Shown here: positions 26,288-36,318 of the stretch, piece after piece
Position numbering within the stretch: the stretch's first letter is position 1
Layout: every line of letters begins with the position of its first letter
Source: an uncultured Roseateles sp.
GTDB lineage: Bacteria; Pseudomonadota; Gammaproteobacteria; Burkholderiales; Burkholderiaceae
Reading direction: 5' to 3'
Length of the DNA stretch: 64,000 nt
Assembly: GCA_946886855.1 (NCBI GenBank)
Contig: CAMPJJ010000001.1
Location: 97,560-161,559 of the forward strand
The notes under the pieces: model-generated
Databases searched by the model: none
The model's input: the letters and a program-made list of their open reading frames with translations, nothing else
Told to the model about the DNA's origin: nothing
Program-made: the position numbers and the translations under genes

Positions 26288-28417
26288 TCACGACGGGGTC
26301 AAAGGGTCCAGGGCCTGCTCGACACGGCCGCGCTCGTGCGTGCCGAGCCCGCGCGCGGCCTGCCGGTAGCGCGCGATGAGTTCGGGGTCGACCGGCATCC
26401 GCTCGGCCAGCGCGACCAGGACCTGCGCGCGCTCGAAGTCGCCGTCGAGGCCGTCCATCGCGCCGAGCACGTTCAAGGCCACCGCGCGGTCGACCCGGTC
26501 CTGCTGTTCGATCAGCGTGACGATCGCCGAGCGCCGCTCGAAGTCGCCGCCGATCTCCTTCACCGCCTGCTGCCAGGCGTCCAGCACCGCGTCGTCACGC
26601 ACCAGTTGCGGCGTGATCGCCTCCAGCACCTGGCGACGCTCGAAGTCGCCGTCGACCTGATGGATGGCGGCCAGCACCTCGCGCTGCAGCCTGGGCGACA
26701 AGACCCGGTGCTCGACGATCGCCTGCAGCGCGGAACGGCGTTGGAAGCCGTCGGCCAGACGGCCGGCGATGTCGATCAGCCGCGACAGCGTCGCATCGTC
26801 CTGCGGACCCGTCGTCAGCAGGGCGTCGAGGCGGCTCTTGCGGACGAAGGGATCGGACGGCTTCTCGATGTCGGCCAGCACTGCGGCCACGCCGCCCCGC
26901 GCCATCAGCCGGCGGGTCCGCGCGTCGCTGCCCTGCGTCGATTCGGCGAGCAGCGCGATCTGCCCGCTCAGCCATTCCTGCCCCGCGGCGTCGAGCGCCT
27001 GCGCGTCGTCGTCGATCCAGTAGCGGCGCACGGTCCCGCCCTGGCCGTCGCTGACGATCTCGGCGCGGCGCGTCACGCCGCGCACGGTCTCGGCGATCTC
27101 CAGCTTGCGGTCCAGCGACACGATGTCGGTCTCCTCCGCATTGAAGACGATGTCGCCGTCGAAACGGACGCGCCGCTCGTGGTCATCGGTGATGCTGACG
27201 ATGCGCGTGACCTTGCCGGCACCGAGCACGGACGACACGGCGTCCCCGACGCTGCCCAGGTGGAAGTTGATCGTCGGTGCCTTGCCGATGACCAGCATGG
27301 GCACCGCCAGGGCGAGCACGCACAGGCCGGACGCCAGCGCCAGGCGGCCGAGCCGGCGGCGGGCCGGGGTGGATTCGGACATCGGAGACTCCTCCAGCAG
27401 CGCATGCATGCGCGTCATCAGCGGGGATCGGGTGGCGGCCATCGCGCTGGCGAGCGCCGGCATGGGACGCGTCACGCGGGAGGCCGGGGCACTGCTGTCG
27501 CGGGCGCAGAGGTAGAGGCTCTCGGCGAGCGGCATCGCGCCGGCCTCGACGGCCGCCCAGCGGTCGCAGGCGAGTTCCGCCAGCAGGTCCAGCCGTCGCA
27601 CCGCGAGACGGTTCATGGGTTGCAGCCAACCCAGCTGCGAGACCGCCCTCGCCGCCAGGCGCCAGGCCAGATCGCGGCGGCGCAGGTGCGCGATCTCATG
27701 GGCCAGCACGGCCACGCGCTGCTGACCTTCCAGCTGGCGCATCAGCGCGTCGGGCAGGCAGATCTGCCCGCCGGGCGCGACCAGCGGGCTCGCCCAGGTC
27801 GCGCTGACCCGCAGCGTCGGCGCCGGCACGCCGGCCTGGCGGGCCAGTTCCGCGGCGGCCTGCTGAAGGGCGTAGTCCTCGCTCTGCGGCAACGCGCGCA
27901 CCTCGCGGCGCAGCGCGAGCCAGCGGACCAGGGTCAGGCCCAGGCCCAGCAGCGCGACGAGCGGCCAGGCGAGCAGCAGCGCCGCGAGCATGTCCTGCAG
28001 CACCACGCGCCGCAATGTCAGGGCCTCGTCCTCGATGATCACCGGGCGATCCGGGACCGAGGCGACCGCGCGTGGGCGATCCGGATCGACGTCGGCGTCG
28101 GTGCGGGTGCCGGTGCCGGTGCCGGCCGAGGTCGTCCCGGCAGGCTGGGCCGGGAGCGGCACGGCATCGCCCGCCGGCGCGGTCAAGGCAGCGCCAGGCG
28201 TCGCCATCCACTCGTCCGGCAACGCGACGCGCGTGACCTGGGTGAGCGGCTGCACGCTCGCCGTCAGCACCGCGCCGAAGAAGGCCGCACGCCAGAACGC
28301 CTCGCGCCACGCGGGATGCTTCAGCCAGCCGGCGCGTTCCAGCATCCAGACACCGCCGAGCAGCACGGTGCTGTGCAGCAGGTAGTTCAACAACCAGCTG
28401 GTGAGGGCTTCAATCAT
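26288..28417 (-). CDS. M56 (BlaR1-like) membrane metallopeptidase with DFERR repeats
   Basis: This 709-residue inner-membrane protein has helices near the N-terminus and at about 143-168. The peptidase motif HEIAH is at 240-244, with ELACDRWAA downstream and another helix at about 362-382. M56 peptidases of the BlaR1 type cleave their BlaI-type repressor after signal sensing. Here the usual penicillin-binding sensor is replaced by a C-terminal region with four tandem 33-35-residue units (about 557, 591, 625 and 660) that begin GFQRR or DFER(R/A) and are helical, then a fifth partial unit. A Gly-Thr-rich stretch at 92-108 is probably a loop. The start overlaps the blaI-like stop by 8 bp. Confidence 0.88.
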   Translation of the reverse strand: MIEALTSWLLNYLLHSTVLLGGVWMLERAGWLKHPAWREAFWRAAFFGAVLTASVQPLTQVTRVALPDEWMATPGAALTAPAGDAVPLPAQPAGTTSAGTGTGTRTDADVDPDRPRAVASVPDRPVIIEDEALTLRRVVLQDMLAALLLAWPLVALLGLGLTLVRWLALRREVRALPQSEDYALQQAAAELARQAGVPAPTLRVSATWASPLVAPGGQICLPDALMRQLEGQQRVAVLAHEIAHLRRRDLAWRLAARAVSQLGWLQPMNRLAVRRLDLLAELACDRWAAVEAGAMPLAESLYLCARDSSAPASRVTRPMPALASAMAATRSPLMTRMHALLEESPMSESTPARRRLGRLALASGLCVLALAVPMLVIGKAPTINFHLGSVGDAVSSVLGAGKVTRIVSITDDHERRVRFDGDIVFNAEETDIVSLDRKLEIAETVRGVTRRAEIVSDGQGGTVRRYWIDDDAQALDAAGQEWLSGQIALLAESTQGSDARTRRLMARGGVAAVLADIEKPSDPFVRKSRLDALLTTGPQDDATLSRLIDIAGRLADGFQRRSALQAIVEHRVLSPRLQREVLAAIHQVDGDFERRQVLEAITPQLVRDDAVLDAWQQAVKEIGGDFERRSAIVTLIEQQDRVDRAVALNVLGAMDGLDGDFERAQVLVALAERMPVDPELIARYRQAARGLGTHERGRVEQALDPLTPS

Positions 28418-28820
28418 GGCGGCCTCCCTTGCTCTTCAGCAGCGCGCGCATCTTGGCGAGGTCGTCGTCACCGAGTCCGCCTTCCTCGACCAGATGGCTC
28501 AGCAGCGCCTCGGGCCGGCCGCCGAAGAGCGTGCTCAGCAGCCCCGACACCATCGAGCGCTGCACTTCGGGTTCGCTGACCGCGGCGCGGTAGACCAGCG
28601 CGCGGCCATCGCGCTCGCTGGCGATCAGGCCGCGCTTCTCCAGCCGCGTCAGCAGCGTCGCCACGGTCGTGTGCGCGAGCGGGCGACGCTGGTCGCGCAG
28701 CGCCTCCGCCACCTCGGCCGTGCTGGCCTGCCCGCGCGACCACAGCACGCGCATCAGCGCCAGCTGCAGCTCGCTGAGCGACACGTCGCCCTTGCCGTCG
28801 TCATTGATCGACTCGTCCAT
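28410..28820 (-). CDS. BlaI/MecI/CopY-family repressor
   Basis: This 136-residue winged-helix repressor has the family pattern LSELQLALMRVLWSRGQAST, followed by HTTVATLLTRLEKRGLI and GRALVYRAAVSEPE. BlaI proteins bind TACA...TGTA operators as dimers and are inactivated by proteolysis, usually by the adjacent M56 peptidase. The ATG at 28820 begins MDESIND. The gene overlaps the M56 gene by 8 bp, so the two are coupled. Two operator-like sites lie 18-43 bp upstream. Confidence 0.93.
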   Translation of the reverse strand: MDESINDDGKGDVSLSELQLALMRVLWSRGQASTAEVAEALRDQRRPLAHTTVATLLTRLEKRGLIASERDGRALVYRAAVSEPEVQRSMVSGLLSTLFGGRPEALLSHLVEEGGLGDDDLAKMRALLKSKGGRHD

Positions 28821-28837
28821 GATCGGATCCCGTATCT

Positions 28838-28863
28838 CTACACCTGTCGTACTACAACTGTAG
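28838..28863. promoter_or_regulatory. Predicted BlaI-type operator (two half-palindromes)
   Basis: CTACAACTGTAG at 28852-28863 is a dyad with 5-bp arms matching the TACA/TGTA BlaI consensus. A second, weaker match, CTACACCTGTCG, is at 28838-28849, 14 bp away. Both lie just upstream of the blaI-like start on the minus strand, as expected for autorepression. Confidence 0.65.
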
Positions 28864-28934
28864 AAGATCAGAGAGGGCCGCCGCAAGTGCCGGACTCCCG
28901 GGACAAACCCTCAACCTGCCCGCCCGCAGACTGA

Positions 28935-28992
28935 TGTGCCGGGACATGGGTGACAGGTGTGCCAGGGGTGCTGTGCCAGGACATGGGTGACA
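28935..28992. repeat. 21-bp direct repeat upstream of proA
   Basis: TGTGCCGGGACATGGGTGAC(A) at 28935-28955 recurs with one change at 28972-28992, and TGTGCCAGG appears again between them. There is no coding sequence here. It may be a decayed insertion-sequence end. Confidence 0.75.
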
Positions 28993-29070
28993 CCGCGAAG
29001 GCTCTCCTAGCGGCTTTCGATGGCCCCGGCGCGGCGACGCCGGCGGGGCATCGGTCAGAATCCAAGACCT

Positions 29071-30345
29071 ATGACCGACCTCAGCGCCTACATGACCGGC
29101 GTCGGCGAGGCGGCCCGCGCGGCCGCGACGCTGATGGCCGCCGCCCCGACCGCCGCCCGCAACCTGGCCTTGTCGGCCCTCGCCCGCCGCCTGCGCAAGG
29201 CCGGCCCGGCGCTCGCGGCCGAGAACGAACGCGACCTCGCCGCCGCCACCGCGTCGGGCCTGGACGCCCCGATGGTCGACCGCCTGCGACTGACCGCGAA
29301 GGTGCTGGCCACCGTCGCCGAGGGCTGCGAGCAGATCGCCGCCATGCCTGACCCCATCGGCGAGATCACCGGCATGAAGCGCCGGCCGACCGGCATCAGC
29401 GTCGGGCAGATGCGCGTGCCGCTGGGCGTGTTCGGCATGATCTACGAGAGCCGCCCCAACGTGACCATCGAGGCCGCGTCGCTGGCGATCAAGAGCGGCA
29501 ACGCCTGCATCCTGCGCGGCGGTTCCGAGGCGCTGCACAGCAACCTGGCGCTCGCGGCGCTGGTGGCGGACAGCCTCGAGGAAGCCGGCCTGCCGCGCGA
29601 CGCGGTGCAGCTGATCAACACGACCGACCGCGCCGCGGTGGGTCTGCTGATCGCGATGCCCGCCTTCGTCGACGTCATCATCCCGCGCGGCGGCAAGGGC
29701 CTGATCGAGCGCATCAGCCGCGAGGCCCGCGTGCCGGTGATCAAGCACCTGGACGGGAACTGCCACAGCTACGTCGACGCCGAGGTCGACCTGGACCTGG
29801 CGGTGACGGTCGTCGACAACGCCAAGACGCAGAAGTACAGCCCCTGCAACGCGACCGAATCGCTGCTGGTCCACGCGAAGCAGGCGGCGGACTTCCTGCC
29901 CCGCATCGGCATGGTGTTCGCCGCCAAGGGCGTGGAGATGCGCGGCTGCGCGCGCACGCTGGCGCTGCTGGAGGCGGTGCCGCGCGACCTGCTCAAGCCC
30001 GCGACGCCCGAGGACTGGGACACCGAGTACCTCGCGCCCATCATCAGCATCAAGGTCGTGGACTCGCTCGACGAGGCGATCGCGCATGTCAACCGGCATG
30101 GCTCGCACCACACCGACGCGATCCTGACGACCAACCACGTCAGCGCGATGCGTTTCCTGCGCGAGGTCGATTCGGCCAGCGTGATGGTCAACGCCAGCAC
30201 GCGCTTCGCCGACGGCTTCGAATACGGCCTGGGCGCCGAGATCGGCATCTCCACCGACAAGTTCCACGCCCGCGGCCCGGTGGGCCTGGAGGGACTGACG
30301 TCGATGAAGTGGGTGGTGCTCGGCCAGGGCGAGATCAGGGGCTGA
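29071..30345 (+). CDS. proA: Glutamate-5-semialdehyde dehydrogenase (gamma-glutamyl phosphate reductase)
   Basis: This 424-residue cytoplasmic enzyme reduces gamma-glutamyl phosphate with NADPH in proline synthesis. Visible are [36 protein letters not shown], the catalytic [10 protein letters not shown] (Cys259), [20 protein letters not shown] and [16 protein letters not shown]. The length is normal. The ATG at 29071 starts MTDLSAYM; an in-frame upstream extension is not family-like. proB is not adjacent. Confidence 0.97.
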   Translation: MTDLSAYMTGVGEAARAAATLMAAAPTAARNLALSALARRLRKAGPALAAENERDLAAATASGLDAPMVDRLRLTAKVLATVAEGCEQIAAMPDPIGEITGMKRRPTGISVGQMRVPLGVFGMIYESRPNVTIEAASLAIKSGNACILRGGSEALHSNLALAALVADSLEEAGLPRDAVQLINTTDRAAVGLLIAMPAFVDVIIPRGGKGLIERISREARVPVIKHLDGNCHSYVDAEVDLDLAVTVVDNAKTQKYSPCNATESLLVHAKQAADFLPRIGMVFAAKGVEMRGCARTLALLEAVPRDLLKPATPEDWDTEYLAPIISIKVVDSLDEAIAHVNRHGSHHTDAILTTNHVSAMRFLREVDSASVMVNASTRFADGFEYGLGAEIGISTDKFHARGPVGLEGLTSMKWVVLGQGEIRG

Positions 30346-30384
30346 TCCGCCCGGGCCATCATCAGGCTTCAGGGCTTCAGGGCT

Positions 30385-31977
30385 TCAGGGCATGCCCGAC
30401 ACCGCGGCGTCCTTCGGCACGCTGATCTTGTAGACCGCCTGGAAGCGCTGCGTCTGGTTCGGCGCCAGCGGCAGTTCCCACATCTGGATGCCGGGCTGCT
30501 CACGCCAGTTGGCCTGCGTCACCGGCGGCGTGAACTGCGTCTGCACGCGGACATCTTCGTGCTCCGACACCGGCGCGGCCTCCAGCACCCGCAGCGTCAC
30601 CGCACGTCCGCGCAGGTTCTCGATTTCCCACTGCCGCGTCAGCATGCGTTCGCGTCGCGTGCCGATCAATCCGGTGTCCGCGCCGTCGCGCTTCTCCGGA
30701 TCCACCCGCACCCGCAAGCGCTCATCCCGGCCGAAGGGCAGCGCCCAGGTCGAGGTCTGCCCCAGACCCAGCAGCAGCGGCATCTCGCCGATCAGGTTGC
30801 CGTCGCGGAACATCTGCATCGTGCCGCCCGGCCACGAGCCCTGGGGACGCGGCACTTCCGCCACCAGATACGCCGCGGCCTCCGTGCTCGGTTGCACCTG
30901 CGCGAGCAGCCGGGCCTCCAGGGCGAGCCGGCTGAGGCTCACCGTTGCGTACTGTCCGTTCGATCGCAAGGTGATGCGCTGCGGCAGGTCGTACTCGGTA
31001 CCGAACTCCCCGTCGAAGACGCTGGGATCGAAGTTCAGCGGCTGCACGGCCGAACCGCGGACCTCCAGGCGGCTCAAGGCCATCGGCGCGGGCTCGGCCA
31101 CCGGCGCCGGCTCGTCGAACCGCGTGCGGCCCCGCGAGGCCGGCGGCTGGATGCCGATCCGCCAAGGCTGCTGCGGCGCCGCCCCCAAGGACTGCCGCGG
31201 CTGGACGGTGGAAATCTTGAGCTTCACGTCGATCCAGTCCTCGCCGCTGGTCTGGCCGATGCGGGCCAGCCGCTCGATCGCCAGTGCGCCGGTGGCGGTG
31301 TCGAGCCGGGCCCGGTACTGCGGCTGCCAGCCCGCCGAGCGGGAGAGCCGGTACGACAGTCCGACCTGCGCATCGACCGTCGTCGACAGGCGCAAGGTCG
31401 CCACCGACACGTCCTCGGTGCTGGCCGGCTGCGCCGCCAGGGCGGCGTTCAAGGCGACGTTCAGCTCCTGCAGACGTTCCTTCAGCACCTGCTGGCGCGA
31501 CACCAGGTCCTGCGCATTGCGGCGCAGCGCCTCGATCCCAGCGCTCAACCCGGGCCCGGGCTTGGCCTCGCGGTCCGACAAGCCTTTCAGATAGCCCAGC
31601 GCGATGTCCACGCCGCTCATGTCGGCCTCGACCGCGCCACGCTGTTTCTCCAGGTCCCGCACGCGCGGATCCCGGACGCGGCACTCCGGCAGCGAGTCCC
31701 GGGCGACGCGCTCGAGCTTGAGCTCGCCCAGGTTCACGCCCGGCGGCGCATGGATCTGCAGCGCATCGCGGTCCAGGTTGGGCGCCAGGCACGGGAAGCG
31801 CGCCTGCGTCGCACCGGCGCTGACGCGCACCGTGCGGTCGACCTGGGCGCCGCCCGGATACAGCAGCACCTGGGCGATGGCGGCGGTCTCCGCCGTGGGT
31901 TCGGCGGCCTGCGCCGTCGACAATGCCGATGACATGGCGGCCGTGGCGGCCAGCGCAAACGTGAGCAGTCGTTGCAT
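30385..31977 (-). CDS. DUF4139 domain-containing exported protein
   Basis: This 530-residue protein has a signal peptide ([20 protein letters not shown]). It then shows the usual N-terminal segment of the family ([18 protein letters not shown]), a coiled-coil-like middle (residues about 110-180), and the DUF4139 beta-rich domain ([33 protein letters not shown]). The C-terminus has the conserved [20 protein letters not shown] and ends in [13 protein letters not shown] plus a short tail. GGAGGGAA 4 bp before the ATG at 31977 fixes the start. Biochemical function is unknown; an envelope or surface role is inferred. A GGGCTTCA tandem run overlaps the stop region (30364-30391). Confidence 0.85.
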   Translation of the reverse strand: MQRLLTFALAATAAMSSALSTAQAAEPTAETAAIAQVLLYPGGAQVDRTVRVSAGATQARFPCLAPNLDRDALQIHAPPGVNLGELKLERVARDSLPECRVRDPRVRDLEKQRGAVEADMSGVDIALGYLKGLSDREAKPGPGLSAGIEALRRNAQDLVSRQQVLKERLQELNVALNAALAAQPASTEDVSVATLRLSTTVDAQVGLSYRLSRSAGWQPQYRARLDTATGALAIERLARIGQTSGEDWIDVKLKISTVQPRQSLGAAPQQPWRIGIQPPASRGRTRFDEPAPVAEPAPMALSRLEVRGSAVQPLNFDPSVFDGEFGTEYDLPQRITLRSNGQYATVSLSRLALEARLLAQVQPSTEAAAYLVAEVPRPQGSWPGGTMQMFRDGNLIGEMPLLLGLGQTSTWALPFGRDERLRVRVDPEKRDGADTGLIGTRRERMLTRQWEIENLRGRAVTLRVLEAAPVSEHEDVRVQTQFTPPVTQANWREQPGIQMWELPLAPNQTQRFQAVYKISVPKDAAVSGMP

Positions 31978-32074
31978 GCATTCCCTCCTGGACGGCCACG
32001 CTATCACGGTGCTGGCACACTTCCGGCCTGCCGCTTTCCCCGACAACCGCGGGTCCTCCGCCCGCCATTTCTCC

Positions 32075-32839
32075 ATGTCCGACGCCGCCACTGCTCCGAT
32101 CCCCGCCGTCCACGCCTCGCGCCGCAAGGCGCTGGTGCTGTTCTCCGGCGGCCAGGATTCCACCGCCTGCCTGGCCTGGGCGCTGGACCGCTTCGCCGAG
32201 GTGGAAACGCTGGGCTTCGACTACGGCCAGCGGCACCGCATCGAACTCGAGTGCCGCCAGACGGTGCGCGCGCAGATCGTCGCGCAGTTCCCGCAGTGGG
32301 CCGCCAAGCTCGGCGAGGACCACCTGCTCGACCTCAGCCTGCTCGGCCAGATCTCCGACACCGCGCTGACGCAGGAACGCGCGATCGAGCTGCAGGCCAA
32401 CGGCCTGCCGAATACCTTCGTGCCGGGCCGCAACCTGCTGTTCCTGACCTTCGCCGCGACGCTGGCCTACCGCCGCGGCGCGTCGGTGCTGGTCGGCGGC
32501 ATGTGCGAGACGGACTTCTCCGGCTACCCCGACTGCCGCGACAACACGCTCAAGGCGCTGCAGGTGGCGCTGAGCCTGGGGCTGGACACGCCGATGACGC
32601 TGGACACGCCGCTGATGTTCCTGACCAAGGCGCAGACCTGGGCGCTGACGGCGTCGCTGGGCGGCGCGGCCTTCAACGAGCTGATCATCGAGCACACCCA
32701 CACCTGCTACCTCGGCGAGCGCAAGACCCGGCACGCCTGGGGCTGGGGCTGCGGCCACTGCCCCGCCTGCGAGCTGCGCGCCAAGGGCTGGCTCGAGTTC
32801 CAGGGTGCGAAGGCGGCCGGCCCGGCCGCCGCGCACTGA
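32075..32839 (+). CDS. queC: 7-cyano-7-deazaguanine (preQ0) synthase
   Basis: This 254-residue enzyme makes preQ0 from 7-carboxy-7-deazaguanine using ATP and ammonia, on the route to queuosine in tRNA. It has the PP-loop [16 protein letters not shown], then [22 protein letters not shown], and a C-terminal zinc site ([10 protein letters not shown] with CYLGE upstream). The ATG at 32075 starts MSDAAT. folE, whose product feeds this pathway, lies 0.6 kb away on the other strand; queD and queE are not here. Confidence 0.96.
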   Translation: MSDAATAPIPAVHASRRKALVLFSGGQDSTACLAWALDRFAEVETLGFDYGQRHRIELECRQTVRAQIVAQFPQWAAKLGEDHLLDLSLLGQISDTALTQERAIELQANGLPNTFVPGRNLLFLTFAATLAYRRGASVLVGGMCETDFSGYPDCRDNTLKALQVALSLGLDTPMTLDTPLMFLTKAQTWALTASLGGAAFNELIIEHTHTCYLGERKTRHAWGWGCGHCPACELRAKGWLEFQGAKAAGPAAAH

Positions 32840-32862
32840 GCAGCGCGATCGCCGACGACGCC

Positions 32863-33423
32863 ATGAACGACGTGACCGGGGTGCATTGGAACTGGTGGTT
32901 GTGGGGCCTGGCCGCGGTGCTGGCGTTCTGGGGCATCGGCGCCTACAACCGCGTGATGCTGCTGCGCAATGAGATCGGCAAGGCCTACGCGCAACTGGAC
33001 GACGCGCTGATGCGCCGCTTCGCCCATGGCGACCTGTTGCTGGAGCGCCTGCGCGAGCGGCTGCCCAGCGAGCAGGCCAGCCTCGACGCGCTGGCCGCGG
33101 CGCAGGTCGAGGCCAAGGCCGCCGCACAAGCGGTGCGCGCCCGGCCCTACGCGGCGGACCCGGTGGCGCACCTGGCGGTGGCCGCGGCGGTGCACGGCGC
33201 CGCGATGACGCGGATGGTGTCGCTGGTCGAGCACCATGCGGAACTGAACGCCGATCCGGACCTCGGCGGCGCCGTCGACGAACTCAAGATGATCGACCGC
33301 CAACGGGCCTTCTCGCGGCAGGTCTTCAACCAGGCGGTCGACGCCTACAACGCGGCGATCCGGCAGTTCCCGACCCGGGTGCTGTCGAGCTTCGTCGGCT
33401 TCAGCGAGGCGCGCAGCCTCTGA
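32863..33423 (+). CDS. LemA-family-like membrane-anchored protein
   Basis: This 186-residue protein has one N-terminal helix (WWLWGLAAVLAFWGIGAYNR) followed by a helical cytoplasmic or periplasmic bundle. LRNEIGKAYAQLDDALMRR and FNQAVDAYNAAIRQFPTRVL match the LemA pattern (N.......V..VD.QL.RR...; YN..V..YN..I..FP). It starts 24 bp after the queC stop and so is probably co-transcribed with it. Function unknown. Confidence 0.8.
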   Translation: MNDVTGVHWNWWLWGLAAVLAFWGIGAYNRVMLLRNEIGKAYAQLDDALMRRFAHGDLLLERLRERLPSEQASLDALAAAQVEAKAAAQAVRARPYAADPVAHLAVAAAVHGAAMTRMVSLVEHHAELNADPDLGGAVDELKMIDRQRAFSRQVFNQAVDAYNAAIRQFPTRVLSSFVGFSEARSL

Positions 33424-33444
33424 GCGGCAGCGACGCGGGGCGGA

Positions 33445-34164
33445 TCAGCCCTTCTTGTTCTTCATCAGCGCGAGGAACTCCGCGCGCAGCGTCGCATCCT
33501 TCAGGAAGGAACCGCGCATGACGCTGTTGGTCATCGTCGAGTCCATGTCCTTGACGCCGCGCCAGTGCATGCAGAAGTGGTCCGCGTCCATGACGATGGC
33601 CAGGCCGTCCGGCTTGACGCGGTCCTGGAGCTCGTCGGCCAGCATCACGACGGCCTCTTCCTGGATCTGCGGACGGCTCATGATCCACTCGGTCAGGCGC
33701 ACGTACTTCGACAGGCCGATCAGGTTCGAATGCTCGCTCGGCAGCAGGCCGATCCACACCTTGCCGATGATGGGGCAGAGGTGGTGCGAGCAGGCGCTGC
33801 GCACGGTGATCGGGCCGACGATCATCAGTTCGTTCAGACGCTCGGCGTTGGGAAATTCGGTCACCGGCGGCGGCGGCGCGTAGCGGCCCGCGAAGACCTC
33901 CTTCACGAACATCTTCGCCACCCGCTTGGCCGTCTCCTGCGTGTTGTGGTCGCTGACGGTGTCGATCACCAGCGACTTCAGCACCTCCTGCATCCGCGCC
34001 TGTACTTCGGCCTGCAGCTGGTCGAGCTCGCCCGCCTCGATGAAGGCGGCGATGTTGTCGTTGGCATGGTGGCGTTTTCCAGCCTTCACCAGCCGGTAGC
34101 GGATGCGCTCCGAGGTCGGCAGCGCGGCCAGTTCGTCGGGGCTCAGGATCGGGGTGCTCGTCAT
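33445..34164 (-). CDS. folE: GTP cyclohydrolase I
   Basis: This 239-residue enzyme opens GTP to 7,8-dihydroneopterin triphosphate, the first step to folate and also to preQ0. Family signs are DTPERTAKR-like NTQETAKRVAKMFVKEVFAG, the zinc and active-site CSHHLCPIIGK, HSNLIGLSKY, and MDADHFCMHWRGV. The ATG at 34164 gives MTSTPILS. It is convergent with the queC-lemA operon, with a 21-bp gap. Confidence 0.95.
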   Translation of the reverse strand: MTSTPILSPDELAALPTSERIRYRLVKAGKRHHANDNIAAFIEAGELDQLQAEVQARMQEVLKSLVIDTVSDHNTQETAKRVAKMFVKEVFAGRYAPPPPVTEFPNAERLNELMIVGPITVRSACSHHLCPIIGKVWIGLLPSEHSNLIGLSKYVRLTEWIMSRPQIQEEAVVMLADELQDRVKPDGLAIVMDADHFCMHWRGVKDMDSTMTNSVMRGSFLKDATLRAEFLALMKNKKG

Positions 34165-34223
34165 GGGACGGGATTGTCGCAGGCGCCACCAATGCGCGCT
34201 GCCTTCGCCACTAAACTCCACCG

Positions 34224-35618
34224 GTGTCTGCCCCCTCTTCCCCAAAGCTTCCCTCCGCCGGCGGCGCGCCGCCGCTCCATCGGCTGCTCGCCGGCGCCGC
34301 CGACGCGGTCCAGGCCGTGCGCGAGGGCCAGTCGTTGACCGAGTGGCTCGCGCGATGCCCCGCCGACCTCCGCCCCGGCGTACAGGCCTTGAGCTTCACC
34401 GTGCTGCGCCGTCTCGGCGCGGCGCAGGTCGTGCGCGCCGCGCTCGCCCCGAAGAATCCTCCGCCGCGCGTGGACGCCCTGCTGGTGACCGCCCTCGCCC
34501 TGCTCTGGCCCGGCGAGACGGCCTACGCCGATCACACGCTGGTCGACCAGGCCGTGCATGCGGTCCGCCAGCGCGCACCCAACAGCGCGGGCTTCGTCAA
34601 CGCGGTGCTGCGCCGCTTCCTGCGCGGGCGTGAGGCGTTGGTCGCCGCCGCCGAGGCGGACCCGGTCGCCCGCTTCAACCATCCGCGCTGGTGGCAGGAT
34701 CGCCTGCATGCCGACTGGCCCGCCGAATGGCAAGGGCTGCTGCAGGCCAACCAGCAGAAGCCGCCGATGACGCTGCGGGTCAATCCGGCGCATGACGACC
34801 TGGAGGGTTACCTCGCCCGTCTGCGGGAGGCCGGCATTCCGGCGCATCCCGCCGGCACGCTGTTTCCGCAGGCCGTCGTGCTCGACGAGCCGCGACCGGT
34901 CCAGGCCCTGCCCGGCTTCGACAAGGGCCATGCCTCGGTCCAGGACGCGTCGGCCCAGCTCGCCGCCCCCTTGCTGCTGGGGCAGCACCGGCCGCAAGAC
35001 CTGTCCCCGGGCGAGGACTGGCCGGAACTCGGCAGCGGCGCGCGGGTGCTGGACGCCTGCGCCGCGCCGGGCGGCAAGACCGCCCACCTGCAGGAACTCG
35101 CCGGCAACCGCCTCGATCTGCTGGCTTTGGACGCGGACGCCAAGCGGCTGGAGCGCGTGAGCCAGAACCTGCAGCGCCTGCAGCTCGACGGCGCGGTGCG
35201 CGCCGCCGACGCCCGCGACACCGCCGCCTGGTGGGACGGCCGCCCGTTCGACGCCATCCTGCTGGACGCGCCCTGCAGCGCCTCCGGCATCGTGCGCCGG
35301 CATCCCGACGTGCGCTGGCTGCGCCGGCCCGAGGACATTCCGTCGCTCGCACGCATCCAGGCCGAACTGCTCGAGGCCTTGTGGCCGCTGCTCAAGCCCG
35401 GCGGCCGGCTGCTCTATGCGACCTGCTCCGTCTTCAAGGCGGAGGGTCGGGACCAGATCGACGCGTTTTTGCAACGCCATGGCGATGCGCGGTCGCGTCA
35501 GTTCGACCAGGGGGCCGGGCATCTGCTGCCGCTCGCAGACAATGGTCCGCAGGACTCCGCATCCGGCGCGGCGGCCGTCACCGACGGCTTCTATTACGCG
35601 CTGCTGCAGAAGACCTGA
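34224..35618 (+). CDS. rsmB: 16S rRNA m5C967 methyltransferase
   Basis: This 464-residue SAM-dependent enzyme has an N-terminal NusB-like RNA-binding domain (about 20-150) and a C-terminal Rossmann domain. Motifs are VLDACAAPGGKTAHL, LDADAKRLERV, DAPCSASGIVRRHPD and YATCSVFKAEG, which hold the two cysteines of the m5C mechanism. It starts with GTG at 34224. It heads the rsmB-DUF4390-ntrY-ntrX run typical of betaproteobacteria. Confidence 0.95.
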   Translation: MSAPSSPKLPSAGGAPPLHRLLAGAADAVQAVREGQSLTEWLARCPADLRPGVQALSFTVLRRLGAAQVVRAALAPKNPPPRVDALLVTALALLWPGETAYADHTLVDQAVHAVRQRAPNSAGFVNAVLRRFLRGREALVAAAEADPVARFNHPRWWQDRLHADWPAEWQGLLQANQQKPPMTLRVNPAHDDLEGYLARLREAGIPAHPAGTLFPQAVVLDEPRPVQALPGFDKGHASVQDASAQLAAPLLLGQHRPQDLSPGEDWPELGSGARVLDACAAPGGKTAHLQELAGNRLDLLALDADAKRLERVSQNLQRLQLDGAVRAADARDTAAWWDGRPFDAILLDAPCSASGIVRRHPDVRWLRRPEDIPSLARIQAELLEALWPLLKPGGRLLYATCSVFKAEGRDQIDAFLQRHGDARSRQFDQGAGHLLPLADNGPQDSASGAAAVTDGFYYALLQKT

Positions 35619-35648
35619 CCCGAGAACTCCCCCCCTGAATCCGTCCGC

Positions 35649-36263
35649 GTGCCTCCGCCGTCCCGTCCCGTTTCGCTGCGTTCCTGGTGGCAGCGCCTGA
35701 CCCTGGTCGGCGCGCTGCTGGCGCTGCACGGCTGGGCGCTGGCCCAGGGCGTGGCGCTGCAGGTGCTGAATGCGGAACGGGTCGAGGATGGCCTGGCGGT
35801 CAGCTTCAGCACCCGCTTCGAGCTGCCGCGGCAGGTCGAGGACGCGCTGCTCAAGGGCGTGGCGATCTACTTCGTCGCCGAGATCCAGGTCTTGCGCAAC
35901 CGCTGGTACTGGCGCGACGCCCGCGTCGCGCAGGCCAGCCGGACCTGGAGACTGACCTGGCAGCCGCTCACCCGCCAGTACCGCGTGAGCACCGGCGGCC
36001 TGCACCAGAGTTTCGACACGCTGGGCGAGGCGATCGCCTCGCTGCGCGGCGTGTCCGGATGGCGCGTCGCCGAGACCAAGGACATCGAGGACGACGGCCG
36101 CTACTACCTGGAGTTCAGCTACAAGCTGGACACCGCGCAGTTGCCGCGTCCGATGCAGATCGGCCTGGGCGGCAGCCAGGGCTGGGCGCTGAGCGTCGAT
36201 CGCAATCTCACACTGACGCTGGAGGCGCCGTCCACGCCGCCGCCGAACCGGCCGCAGCCTTGA
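35649..36263 (+). CDS. DUF4390 domain-containing exported protein
   Basis: This 204-residue protein starts with GTG and has a signal peptide (LTLVGALLALHGWALAQG). The body matches DUF4390: VSFSTRFELPRQVEDALLKG, VAIYFVAEIQVLRNRWYW, WRLTWQPLTRQYRVSTGG and GWRVAETKDIEDDGRYYLE. It sits between rsmB and ntrY, its usual place. Its function is unknown; a periplasmic partner of the NtrY-like kinase is a context-based guess. Confidence 0.85.
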   Translation: MPPPSRPVSLRSWWQRLTLVGALLALHGWALAQGVALQVLNAERVEDGLAVSFSTRFELPRQVEDALLKGVAIYFVAEIQVLRNRWYWRDARVAQASRTWRLTWQPLTRQYRVSTGGLHQSFDTLGEAIASLRGVSGWRVAETKDIEDDGRYYLEFSYKLDTAQLPRPMQIGLGGSQGWALSVDRNLTLTLEAPSTPPPNRPQP

Positions 36264-36318
36264 GCACGCGGAATCCGCCGCTCCTCCGATCCCCCTGATT
36301 CAGCAAGGACCCTGACCC

